From assembly GCA_021323955.1 (NCBI GenBank), contig JAJPKC010000395.1:1-34410 (forward strand): DNA of 34,410 nucleotides, given 5' to 3'. The position numbers and the translations under genes were made by a program. Source of the stretch: Oscillatoriales cyanobacterium Centralia_MAG_596. Its GTDB lineage: Bacteria; Cyanobacteriota; Cyanobacteriia; Leptolyngbyales; Leptolyngbyaceae. The notes beneath the pieces are model-generated. The model made no database searches. It saw nothing but the letters and a program-made list of their open reading frames with translations, and was not told where the DNA came from. How positions within the stretch are numbered: the first letter of the stretch is position 1; every line of letters begins with the position of its first letter. Of this stretch, positions 15,779 to 23,698 are shown piece after piece.

Positions 15779-16834
15779 TTAACTTTTTGCCGTTGCTTTT
15801 GCTCTTGCTTGAGCCACCTGCATGGTTCTCACCAACTCGGCCATCGCGTACTCCAACTGTGCACCGGCGTCCATAGCTACCCAGCCGTCAGGCGTTAGCT
15901 GACGAAACTCAAAGTGGAGGTGAGGGCCAGTAGACAGACCTGTGCTGCCGACACGCCCAATGACCGTTCCCTGCTTGACCCATTCCCCTGGCTTCACAAA
16001 AATTTCGGACAGGTGACCATAGATCGTCTGCTGGGTGCTCTTGTTATGGTCTAGAGCAACAGCAAGGCCATAGCCACCCAGAAAGTCTGCGATCGCCACC
16101 CTACCGGCATAGGCTGCTAAAACAGGCGTACCCAGCGGGGCAGCCAGATCAGTCCCTGCATGGAAGCGCTGCTCCCCTGTAATGGGATGCACTCGCCAGC
16201 CAAACAGAGACGAGATTGGAGCCGGGATCGACAGCGGAAAAATCAGGCGAATGTTGCCGTTACCCAGTACGCCAGGTGGCCATACAGTCCGTTTATAGTA
16301 GTCCTGCCAGGAAGGCATAACCCCTGTACGAACCGCATTTGCGCCAAACGTCGCCACGCTGACCGTTGGCAGACTTACTGATGTCACCGGCGGCTTTGGC
16401 GCATACCGACTGTCTAAAGCGCAGGGGCTACCGTCCAGCAGTTGGCCAGCCCGCAATACCGCACGGCATCCAGTGGAACGTTCTGTCAGCACGATCGAGG
16501 TTGGAGCATCATAGCCATCGTCGCGGTTCACAGGGCGTGGGGCTTTGGCCGTACTTGCTTTACTGGGCGCGATCGACACCGGCGGTGTCAAAACGGGATC
16601 AATTGACTCTGGTGCCGCAACGCCCGACGCTGCCGGACTCGACGGTAAAACCACTGGATCCGTTTCCGACGGGATGGTATCTGCATGGACAGGGGCCGAA
16701 ATCACCACTTCGTTCGCTTTACTCTGGGCCAGTGCCATACCGCTGCTCAGGAGGCCCAAACTACCGACACAGCCAAGTTCCTTAGCCAGCCGGGGAAGGC
16801 GGTTAAAAGAGGTTAGACGAGCGCTTTGAGTCAT
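15779..16834 (-). CDS. Secreted M23-family (LytM) peptidoglycan peptidase
   Basis: A predicted periplasmic zinc metallopeptidase that cuts peptide cross-links of peptidoglycan or regulates an amidase. From the ATG at 16834 it has 351 residues: a signal peptide (1-37, ending in MALAQ), a proline/serine/alanine-rich linker (about 45-110), a short domain with two cysteines (Cys123, Cys138) and the M23 domain (about 200-315). Zinc ligands His225 and Asp229 (HAGTD) and the catalytic HLH (305-307 in GPHLHFEF) are all present, so it should be active, unlike degenerate EnvC/NlpD forms. The ATG is supported by CAGGA 8 bases upstream; an open frame to a GTG at 16936 would spoil the signal peptide. It converges on frp. 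Confidence 0.9.
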   Translation of the reverse strand: MTQSARLTSFNRLPRLAKELGCVGSLGLLSSGMALAQSKANEVVISAPVHADTIPSETDPVVLPSSPAASGVAAPESIDPVLTPPVSIAPSKASTAKAPRPVNRDDGYDAPTSIVLTERSTGCRAVLRAGQLLDGSPCALDSRYAPKPPVTSVSLPTVSVATFGANAVRTGVMPSWQDYYKRTVWPPGVLGNGNIRLIFPLSIPAPISSLFGWRVHPITGEQRFHAGTDLAAPLGTPVLAAYAGRVAIADFLGGYGLAVALDHNKSTQQTIYGHLSEIFVKPGEWVKQGTVIGRVGSTGLSTGPHLHFEFRQLTPDGWVAMDAGAQLEYAMAELVRTMQVAQARAKATAKS

Positions 16835-17144
16835 GTATAGTTCCTGAAGGGGCGATCGTTTGCAGACTATCAATTTAGTCGATGAGACAGTCAATTGAGT
16901 TCCGCCAGGGAAGACGACAGAGCGTTTAACCTGCACGTCTGCCCAGGGAACTCGGCATCACAGTGATTCTAACGGCTGACCGTTACTTTAGTGACTTACA
17001 GTCTTTCAACTGCTTGCCGATCGGTCTGAAGCTAAAGTATAGCCAGAGGGTACTAACCCAGAACTGATTGTACCCGGCTTTAGGAAACCTGCTGCCATCA
17101 GGATCGTTGAAACCTCTTACCCTGCCCCCCTTACCGCTACTCTT

Positions 17145-17936
17145 ATGCATATCTGGCACTGGCGCACCTGGAACGAATTGCCCTACCTTACCTGTAGTTT
17201 GCTGGAGTCATGGTCGCATGGCTTTTTCACGCAGCAGTTTTGGTCACGATCGCCCGCTGAACTCACCCACGTGTTGCATGCAACGGCTCAGTCATATCGC
17301 GTCAAGCAAGTTCACGGTAACACGGTCCTGCTGCCCTCAGAGATTGCCGCCACCCCATCCCATGAATCGGTTCCCGCCGATGGACTTGTCACCGAGCAAC
17401 CGGATCAGGCGGTGTGGGCCTGTAGCGCTGACTGTACGCCTGTTCTCATTGCTGATGTGGGAACTGGCCAAGTGGCGGCTGTCCATGCAGGATGGCGGGG
17501 AACCGCATTAAAAATTGTGCCAGCAGCGATCGCGCGTCTCCGTGCTCAGGGCAGTCAGCTCAAAGATTTGCGCATTGCAATGGGGCCGGCGATCGCGGGT
17601 GAGCGGTATCAGGTTTCAGAACACGTTGCGGCAGAAGTTGGGTCTAGCATCGTGGCAGGCAATGCGGCAGATCTGGCCACCGTGCTCGATGCCATGCACC
17701 AACTGCCCAATACACCGCTCCTGCCCGACCCCCAACCGGGACGGGTGCGGCTGGATGTACGGCGCGTCAACGCGCTACAGCTAGAGCAACTCGGCATCAG
17801 CGCCGAACAGGTCGCGATCGCGCCCCATTGTACCTATCAAGACGCCGACTATTTCTTCTCCTACCGCCGGAGTCGCGAAAAGAAAGCCCAATGGTCTGGC
17901 ATTGTCAGCCGTAGTGAACGACTGTTCGCGCCATAA
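17145..17936 (+). CDS. pgeF: PgeF/YfiH-type polyphenol oxidase family protein (purine nucleoside or peptidoglycan editing)
   Basis: A cytosolic member of the DUF152/YfiH family. Members were first called laccases, but have since been shown to act on purine nucleosides (phosphorylase/deaminase type activities) and, in E. coli, to keep wrong amino acids out of peptidoglycan precursors. The metal ligand triad is seen: KQVHG (His57), SADCTPV (Cys97) and AVHAGWRG (His114). The N-terminal SHGFFTQQF and C-terminal CTYQDADYFFSYRRS are diagnostic. The 263 residues match the family. The stop codon lies inside the first unit of a short tandem repeat. It diverges from the M23 gene, with 310 bases between the starts. 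Confidence 0.92.
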   Translation: MHIWHWRTWNELPYLTCSLLESWSHGFFTQQFWSRSPAELTHVLHATAQSYRVKQVHGNTVLLPSEIAATPSHESVPADGLVTEQPDQAVWACSADCTPVLIADVGTGQVAAVHAGWRGTALKIVPAAIARLRAQGSQLKDLRIAMGPAIAGERYQVSEHVAAEVGSSIVAGNAADLATVLDAMHQLPNTPLLPDPQPGRVRLDVRRVNALQLEQLGISAEQVAIAPHCTYQDADYFFSYRRSREKKAQWSGIVSRSERLFAP

Positions 17937-17974
17937 ACATTAGGTCATAAACATTAGGCTATAAACATTACGGC
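17932..17974. repeat. Three tandem copies of a 14-15 base unit at the end of pgeF
   Basis: CATAAACATTAGGT, CATAAACATTAGGC and TATAAACATTACGGC follow one another without gap, and a fourth copy starts (CATAAA). The TAA stop of pgeF is part of the first unit. Confidence 0.85.
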
Positions 17975-17989
17975 CATAAAAACCAGGAA

Positions 17990-18035
17990 TCAGGAGTCAG
18001 ACGCCAGCATGGCAACCCTATATTCTGACTCCTGA
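17990..18035. repeat. 12-base inverted repeat of the GAGTCAG type
   Basis: TCAGGAGTCAGA (17990-18001) and its exact complement TCTGACTCCTGA (18024-18035) enclose 22 bases. The sequence resembles the short repeats built of seven-base units known from filamentous cyanobacteria. A poor terminator for pgeF is also possible, but no T run follows. Confidence 0.6.
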
Positions 18036-18048
18036 ATAGCGGCTCCCG

Positions 18049-18076
18049 GATATCGGCTTTACGATATCGGCTTTAC
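18049..18076. repeat. Exact 14-base tandem duplication
   Basis: GATATCGGCTTTAC occurs twice without gap (18049-18062 and 18063-18076). Confidence 0.9.
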
Positions 18077-18108
18077 ATTGTTAGTGTCACGCCTCCGAGA
18101 GCCATTGC

Positions 18109-18189
18109 TCACGCAAGCCCTTTGTTTGCATCAACCACCATCATTCTCAACACGATCGCGAGAACCGATGCAAATAAAATCAGCTGCAT
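18109..18189 (-). CDS. Possible 26-residue hydrophobic peptide
   Basis: The frame encodes MQLILFASVLAIVLRMMVV and a short polar tail, ending with TGA. The first 19 residues would make one membrane helix, as in small photosynthetic or stress membrane proteins. I recognise no family, no ribosome binding site precedes the ATG, and so short a frame can occur by chance. It lies 84 bases downstream of the small gene at 18274-18426 on the same strand, so it could share its transcript. Confidence 0.15.
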   Translation of the reverse strand: MQLILFASVLAIVLRMMVVDANKGLA

Positions 18190-18273
18190 TGCAACACACT
18201 TTCTAAGCCTTCAAATTGGCTGAAAATGTGAGTTACGTTGTACTCAAAAGTTTAACAAAATTCATACATTAGA

Positions 18274-18426
18274 CTATGAATCAAATGAGCGCGATCGCTT
18301 CTTGTACGTCCCTTCAAACGGCTGCACACCCACATTAGGATACGCATCATCATTCAGCCCAAAAATGCGAGCCAGTGCGCCAGAGAAGTACTGAATTACG
18401 CGATCAAACTTCTTGAGAATTGTCAT
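18274..18426 (-). CDS. Small conserved-looking protein of unknown function, 50 residues
   Basis: The protein reads MTILKKFDRVIQYFSGALAR at the N terminus (an amphipathic helix), then IFGLNDDAYPNVGVQPFEG and a basic tail KKRSRSFDS. The start is supported by AGGTGA five bases before the ATG. The middle motif NDDxYPxxGVQPFxG is reminiscent of small proteins I vaguely recall from other cyanobacteria, but I cannot name a family. The start and stop are within an otherwise noncoding stretch and codon use includes a HIP1 site near the end. No function is assigned. Confidence 0.6.
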   Translation of the reverse strand: MTILKKFDRVIQYFSGALARIFGLNDDAYPNVGVQPFEGTYKKRSRSFDS

Positions 18427-18805
18427 AGCAATCACCTAAAAGCAAGTGTTTAAACCTAAACGCCATCACCGCCAGCGTTTAGCTCTCGTACAGCATGTCT
18501 TGATAGCTTGATTATGCCGTAGTCGCTCACTGAGCACTCATTTTTGCATCATTTATTCAAGATAGAACTTAAAACATTGATCATTTGTGATGTAGCGTTA
18601 CGAAGACAGGCTCATTCATTCAATTGTCGATGACGCTGAACCAGGAAGAGCTTGATGAATCAGGTGACCCAAACAATCCACAATTACCCGTCACCAGCAA
18701 AACCATCTGCGATGACGTGTCTTTGAACGCTGGAGATTAAAGCAACTTTATGGCAGATGAGTGAAAGCACCCTTATGCCCCACAGCCTTAACGCTGGTGC
18801 AACCC

Positions 18806-18841
18806 TATACGATTAACACTTAATATACGATTGACACTTAA
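18806..18841. repeat. 18-base tandem duplication with one mismatch
   Basis: TATACGATTAACACTTAA (18806-18823) is followed directly by TATACGATTGACACTTAA (18824-18841). Confidence 0.9.
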
Positions 18842-18863
18842 TGACAGATACTGTTTTTAACTA

Positions 18864-18897
18864 ATATCAGTTGGATTCAAATATCAGTTGGATTCAA
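18864..18897. repeat. Exact 17-base tandem duplication
   Basis: ATATCAGTTGGATTCAA occurs twice without gap (18864-18880 and 18881-18897). Confidence 0.9.
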
Positions 18898-19180
18898 AAC
18901 GACTCGAATGGTGGCGTTTGTGCCGCGTTCACCCAAAATGTCACAAGCGCAGCCGCCCGTGAGCAGTCGGTTTACGATTCACTCGGTTCAATCTAAAGCT
19001 TTTCTTAATTCCTCCACCACGTACAATCTCTTTAAATGTCTACTGTATGAATATCAACAGTTAACTGCGCTTTTCTAGTGGCAGCATTCGCTCACCTGCC
19101 CAACTTTTGATCAGACGATCGAGAGAATAGGCGATTGAGAGAATATTTGCAATATTTCGCAACGCAAGGAGACAACAGGT

Positions 19181-19969
19181 ATGTCATCGACGCCACCATT
19201 AGCAAAGCGTCTCATCGCAGAATTCATTGGCACCTTCTGGCTTGTACTGGGTGGTGCTGGCAGCGCTGTCTTAGCGGCTGCATACACAGCAGACAGTACC
19301 AAAATTTCTGAAAATACAGTTTACCCTCTAGGCATCGGCTTACTGGGGGTGGCGCTCGCATTTGGACTGACGGTGGTGACGGGTGCTTACGCATTTGGCC
19401 ACATTTCAGGTGGTCATTTCAATCCGGCTGTTTCGATCGGACTGTGGGCAGCTAAACAATTTCGCGGTGGAACCGATTTGCTGGGCTACATCATCGCCCA
19501 AGTGTTAGGGGCGATCGTTGGTGCCGGGGTGATTTACTTAATCGCCAGCGGTAAGTCGGGATTTACGCTCAGTGGGTCTAATCCACTGGCTACAAATGGT
19601 TTTGGCGCACATTCACCGGGAGGGTATAGCATCGGTGCTGCCTTCCTGACCGAACTCGTGTTGACCTTTATCTTCCTGCTAATCATTCTTGGCTCGACCG
19701 ATCGCCGTGCTCCAGCTGGATTTGCACCATTAGCGATCGGGTTTGGGCTGACGCTGATCCACTTAATCAGTATTCCAGTCACCAACACCTCCGTAAATCC
19801 TGCGCGTAGCCTTGGCCCCGCGATTTTTGCCGGTGGTGAACTTCTGGGACAGGTCTGGTTGTTTTGGGTCGCGCCCATTGCAGGTGCGTTATTGGCCGGG
19901 TGGCTCTATTCATCCCTCTTTACGCCAACGGTGGAAGAGCGATCGGAGCGGCTTAGAGAACCGGTTTAG
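19181..19969 (+). CDS. aqpZ: Aquaporin Z (water channel)
   Basis: An inner-membrane water channel of the MIP family, with six membrane helices and two half-helices. Both NPA boxes are intact: HFNPAVS (81-83) and SVNPARS (206-208). The selectivity filter residues Phe61, His194, Thr203 and Arg209 equal those of E. coli AqpZ (43, 174, 183, 189), so this is a strict water channel rather than a glycerol facilitator. The 262 residues include a longer first outer loop ([13 protein letters not shown], about 37-49) and a charged C-terminal tail ([11 protein letters not shown]). The start is fixed by AAGGAG nine bases upstream. A predicted terminator lies 60 bases behind the stop. Confidence 0.95.
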   Translation: MSSTPPLAKRLIAEFIGTFWLVLGGAGSAVLAAAYTADSTKISENTVYPLGIGLLGVALAFGLTVVTGAYAFGHISGGHFNPAVSIGLWAAKQFRGGTDLLGYIIAQVLGAIVGAGVIYLIASGKSGFTLSGSNPLATNGFGAHSPGGYSIGAAFLTELVLTFIFLLIILGSTDRRAPAGFAPLAIGFGLTLIHLISIPVTNTSVNPARSLGPAIFAGGELLGQVWLFWVAPIAGALLAGWLYSSLFTPTVEERSERLREPV

Positions 19970-20028
19970 ATTCCGCTAACAAAGATCAGCTATACCGAAA
20001 CTACGGTCACTCAAAGCATGGATGGCAG

Positions 20029-20075
20029 GTGAGCGTGTTGCTCGTTAATACGGGTAACGCGCTCACGTTGTTTTT
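20029..20075 (+). terminator. Predicted intrinsic terminator of aqpZ
   Basis: GTGAGCGTGTT (20029-20039) pairs with AACGCGCTCAC (20056-20066), one pair being G-T, and an inner CTCGT/ACGGG stem continues after single-base bulges around the loop TAAT. GTTGTTTTT follows. Confidence 0.75.
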
Positions 20076-20325
20076 AATGAAATCAAACGTACGTAGAGTT
20101 GAAGCACCACTGATGCGAGCAAGGCTTGGGCCTGGAGTGAGGCAAAAAGAACTGAGTTGTAAATGATGACACTGACAATAGAAATGCTTTCTAGCGCTTA
20201 GGTGATTCATCTCATTCACGATCGGTTAATTGATCGCCCCCCAACTTCCTGGTGGCAACAGGTGAATATGCTTTTTTTAAGCGCCTGTGTTCATAAGTAG
20301 GTGGGTCTAATTAAATATAAAACCT

Positions 20326-20391
20326 GCGTAGGTTGGGTTGAGGCACGAAACCCAACGCCCGCATGGGTTAGCGATAGCGTAACCCATCCTA
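20326..20391. repeat. Dispersed double-hairpin repeat of GTTGGGTT type
   Basis: Two adjacent hairpins are seen: GTTGGGTT (20332-20339) with AACCCAAC (20349-20356), then ATGGGTTA (20363-20370) with TAACCCAT (20380-20387). Sequences with GTAGGTTGGGTTGAGG and ACGAAACCCAAC are, as I recall, scattered through many cyanobacterial genomes between genes. Only one copy is in this window, so the repeat nature is known from elsewhere and not shown here. Confidence 0.6.
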
Positions 20392-20507
20392 AAGTTGATT
20401 CCACCTCGCTACTTACTGATTCCAAATAATCTCAAATTAATGGAAGCTGCGCGTACTGTACAATCGAGTGTGTTGTGGTGATGGGTTTTTGTGAAGGAGA
20501 TACTTTG

Positions 20508-21236
20508 ATGCGCTTTCAAGGAAACGATCGAACCGCTCATGCGATCATCGCGACACTCATAATGACAGCAGGATTTACGATCGGAGATGGATTTTTGACA
20601 CCCAGCCACGCCATCCCTGCGAAGCAAGCCACTACTATGCCAGCATTCCAGCTAGCGCAAACCACCCCAACCCTAACTGAACGTCCTGATCAAATTGATA
20701 CCTGCCGCGGCGTCGGTAATTCAGCCCTCGCAATCTACAAAAATACGGGGTTGAATGGTGTCATTGGAACAGCTCCAGCAAACTCCAGCGTCACGTTAAC
20801 AGGCGTTTTTGGTCCTGACATTGCACAGATTCGCCTTCCAAAAGTGGGATGGGTGTCGTCCCCGCTGCTCAAAACAGACTGTAGCGGTACACCGCCGGAG
20901 GGTGGATTACCATCTGACCTGGACACCAATCCTAAATACTGCCGCCGTCTCCGCAGCTCACAAACGGATGGATCAGCCTATAGTGATTTAGACAGTGGTT
21001 TAGTTGCCCGCAATGCTCCGAATGGTGATATTCAGTTCGTAGGCGACACCAATCAACCAGACGGCCCTGCTAGAGCCGCGATCGTTCGATTTCCCGGTCG
21101 CGCATCCGATATTCAGGACGCCGCTTACAGACGGTGGATTCGAGTGAAATATATTGGAGTGTTGGGCACACCTCGCCTTGGATGGGTTACAAATGGGCCA
21201 ACAGGAACGAACCGCAATATTGCGACATGCTTCTAG
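20508..21236 (+). CDS. Secreted protein with two SH3-like segments
   Basis: A protein of 242 residues, probably exported to the periplasm or outside. It begins with a signal-like segment (HAIIATLIMTAGFTIGDGFL, then PSHAIPA). Two parts each start at CR and end near C: about 64-125 (CRGVGNSALAIYKN ... VGWVSSPLLKTDC) and about 143-242 (CRRLRSSQTDGSAY ... LGWVTNGPTGTNRN). The pattern of short strands ending in GWV-S/T resembles bacterial SH3b folds common in cyanobacterial secreted proteins, where they may bind peptidoglycan or protein. The ATG at 20508 is supported by AAGGAG eight bases upstream; the open frame to a GTG at 20475 is not. It converges on the sensor gene, 86 bases away. Confidence 0.75.
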   Translation: MRFQGNDRTAHAIIATLIMTAGFTIGDGFLTPSHAIPAKQATTMPAFQLAQTTPTLTERPDQIDTCRGVGNSALAIYKNTGLNGVIGTAPANSSVTLTGVFGPDIAQIRLPKVGWVSSPLLKTDCSGTPPEGGLPSDLDTNPKYCRRLRSSQTDGSAYSDLDSGLVARNAPNGDIQFVGDTNQPDGPARAAIVRFPGRASDIQDAAYRRWIRVKYIGVLGTPRLGWVTNGPTGTNRNIATCF

Positions 21237-21322
21237 TCCCCAGCCGTAGCATGATGGCATGAGATGAATAAGATCTGAAGGCAGAAGTCAATAGCCAACT
21301 GATTTATCTGGCCGTTAGCAGC

Positions 21323-23455
21323 CTAAATGGCAACTTCTGCCTGTCGCCGTTTATCTAATGCTGCTTTTTGCGTTGTAATGTCTTGCATCTGAGCCACAAA
21401 ATAGAGCGGCTGCTGTTGGCTATCGCGCACCAGCGATACACTGAGCAAACACCAGATAATCTGCCCATCTCGATGCTGATAGCGCTTTTCCAGATGGTAA
21501 TAGGAAATTTCACCAGCCAGCAGTTTGAGGGCACATCCGAGCGTTGTTTCCAGATCGTCGGGGTGGGTAATTTCTGAGAATGTCCGTTTTAGGAGTTCTG
21601 CTTCGGTATATCCCAGCATTTGGCATAGGGATGGGTTCACCTGCAGAAACCGTCCATCGGGCGCGGTGAGAGCCATGCCAACAGCAGTCGTATCGAATGC
21701 ATTACGGAAACGTTGCTCGCTTTGACGGAGCGCTTCTTCGGCCTGTTTACGGGCTGTGATTTCACGATAAATACAAAGCAGACATGACTGCCCATCCAGA
21801 TCAACGACTTCCGCAGATACCAGCACAGTTCTCAACTGTCCATGCTTATTGCGATAGTCGATTTCCGCATCGCGGACATAATTTTGCGATCGCACGAGCT
21901 GTTCAAAGCGCGCTACCTGTGTTGGGCTGACCACAAGACTCAAACTGACGGCACTTTGCCCAATGACTTCCTCACGGGAATAGCCCGTAAACGCCAAAAA
22001 TTGATCGTTCACTTCGATGTAGCGCCGTTCGGGCAGCGTGGCAATGCTGATTGCATCAGGACTCGTGCGGAAGACTTTGGTAAATCGGGCTTCTGATTCC
22101 TGGAGTGCCGTTTTTACCTGATCGAAAGATTGCTGTAAGTGCTCTGACATCTGGTTGAACGAATGGGCCAGGACTTCTAGCTCGGCGATTCGGCTCTGGC
22201 TCTCAACCGGATGCGGCCATTCTCCCAGCGCTAATTCACGGCTGGCATAGCTCAGACGTAGGATCGGTCCCGCAATCCGGGAAGCGGTTAACCATCCGAG
22301 AATGGTGGCAACCGTCAGTGCTCCGGCACACAGCAGGAGCGTCAGGCGATGGTTTCCCTGGACGACATCCGTAAAGTCTGCTTCCGGTAGAATGACTACG
22401 ACCAACCAATTTAAGCTACGGTCGCTGGCCAAGGGCTTGACAGAGACGAAGTAGCGCTGCTGATCGACCGTGAGGCTGAGATGGTGTTGGGTGTAAATGT
22501 GATCAAACCCACCAAAGCGATCGGTCAGGAAGGTGGCAACCTGCTGGATGACGACATTGTGGCTATTGACGGCTTTGATGCGCTGCGGCTCTAGCTGCTG
22601 TGGGATTGTGGTGATGGATTTGGATGTCTCCAGAACCGCAGAACGGCGACGGAAAATTGGCTTGTCATCGGTTGTTGCTACCAGCAAGCCGCTCTGCTCA
22701 GCGATAAACACCTGTCCCGTTGAACCAATCTTTAAATCCTTTAAAAAACTGCCCAATTGGGTCAGCTTTGCAGATGCAGCCAGTACTCCGCGAAACAGGT
22801 TGGTGCGATCGTAGAATGGCTGAAAATTAACGGCTTGCAGAACCGGTTCATGATTGCGATCCAGCGATGTGATTAGCTGCCACTGCGGTTTTCCAGTCGT
22901 CTTTGCAGCGAGATACCAATCCTCATGCCGCAGGTCACGGGATGTCGTGATAGCGCGATCGATCAAACGGCTCAGGGGAGCACTATCATTACGGATAAGC
23001 GCTGGGGCGGGGCTATAAAGCGTGACTTCATTTTCAACATGCGTGTCAACTGAGCCGTCATGGTGTTTTTCCAGCGCCAAAACGCGCCGTTGTTCATCAA
23101 TGACAGCAACCGTATCAACCGAGTCAAAAATTTGGAGCTGCTGCCCAAAATAGCGCTTCAAGGCTGGAGGACTGCGCCAATCTAACATCCCCAGGCGGAT
23201 AGCAGCCGCGTCGCTCCGGGACATCGCAGCCGGGACGCGGAGCCACGATGTGAGTCTTTGCTCAATCTGCTCATCTGTCTTCGTGGCCAATTGATTGGCA
23301 AGGTTCGTAATCGTCTGTTGTCCATTCCGAACCGATAAATATCCCATCGCGCCCACCACCGTAGCAACTGGCAGCACAAACGGTATCACCAGCGCTATGC
23401 GCAAAGGGATTTTCTTACCAGAGCGATGAGATAAACAAGAGGCTGAACGGGACAA
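21323..23455 (-). CDS. Membrane sensor Cache-HAMP-PAS-PAS without output domain
   Basis: A membrane-bound signalling protein of about 710 residues. Domains in order: membrane helix 1 (about 19-40), a periplasmic double Cache-like sensor (about 44-365), membrane helix 2 (about 371-393), HAMP (about 393-446), PAS/PAC 1 (about 455-572, with REITARKQAEEALR) and PAS/PAC 2 (about 578-700, with MQDITTQKAALDK). It stops nine residues later at a TAG. No histidine kinase, GGDEF, EAL or methyl-accepting domain follows. The frame is open to a TTG at 23503; I prefer the TTG at 23455 because GGGAGAA precedes it. It could work by pairing with a separate kinase, or be the remnant of a longer protein. Confidence 0.85.
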   Translation of the reverse strand: MSRSASCLSHRSGKKIPLRIALVIPFVLPVATVVGAMGYLSVRNGQQTITNLANQLATKTDEQIEQRLTSWLRVPAAMSRSDAAAIRLGMLDWRSPPALKRYFGQQLQIFDSVDTVAVIDEQRRVLALEKHHDGSVDTHVENEVTLYSPAPALIRNDSAPLSRLIDRAITTSRDLRHEDWYLAAKTTGKPQWQLITSLDRNHEPVLQAVNFQPFYDRTNLFRGVLAASAKLTQLGSFLKDLKIGSTGQVFIAEQSGLLVATTDDKPIFRRRSAVLETSKSITTIPQQLEPQRIKAVNSHNVVIQQVATFLTDRFGGFDHIYTQHHLSLTVDQQRYFVSVKPLASDRSLNWLVVVILPEADFTDVVQGNHRLTLLLCAGALTVATILGWLTASRIAGPILRLSYASRELALGEWPHPVESQSRIAELEVLAHSFNQMSEHLQQSFDQVKTALQESEARFTKVFRTSPDAISIATLPERRYIEVNDQFLAFTGYSREEVIGQSAVSLSLVVSPTQVARFEQLVRSQNYVRDAEIDYRNKHGQLRTVLVSAEVVDLDGQSCLLCIYREITARKQAEEALRQSEQRFRNAFDTTAVGMALTAPDGRFLQVNPSLCQMLGYTEAELLKRTFSEITHPDDLETTLGCALKLLAGEISYYHLEKRYQHRDGQIIWCLLSVSLVRDSQQQPLYFVAQMQDITTQKAALDKRRQAEVAI

Positions 23456-23698
23456 TACTTCTCCCAGAAAATAGCACAGACACGCAGATACACGAACACG
23501 CAACCCTTGGCAACGATCAATCTAACGTGTTTGAGCCAACGTAGAATCAGCCAGAATGCTCATTATTCTGACTCGCCTTTGTACGCGCGGTCTGACGATA
23601 GCTATAAATTTCCTATGGTAATCATTGTATTTCCACTATGCTTGATCACACGGTATAGCAGCACCAATGATTTTGCGTGTCTTCGTGGGGTGACTTCC

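Larger units (their letters stand above)
17937..19180. other. Long intergenic region pgeF / aqpZ
   Basis: About 1.24 kb between pgeF and aqpZ. It contains four short tandem duplications, one 12-base inverted repeat, the 50-residue gene at 18274-18426 (-) and a doubtful hydrophobic peptide frame. The A/T-rich part from 18540 to 18900 and the 280 bases before aqpZ hold no frame I would call. The aqpZ promoter must lie near the end; the only firm element is AAGGAG at 19166-19171, nine bases before the aqpZ ATG. Confidence 0.6.
19970..20507. other. Intergenic region aqpZ / SH3-like gene
   Basis: About 540 bases with the aqpZ terminator, the double-hairpin repeat and, at the end, the ribosome binding site AAGGAG (20494-20499) of the next gene. 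No convincing coding frame is visible in the rest. Confidence 0.6.

Noticed and set aside
17932-17974. The three short tandem copies after pgeF as the start of a CRISPR array.
   Set aside because: The units follow one another with no spacers and are too short.
20326-20391. The double-hairpin sequence as an RNA gene or terminator.
   Set aside because: It lies about 250 bases behind the aqpZ terminator, has no T run, and resembles a dispersed cyanobacterial intergenic repeat.
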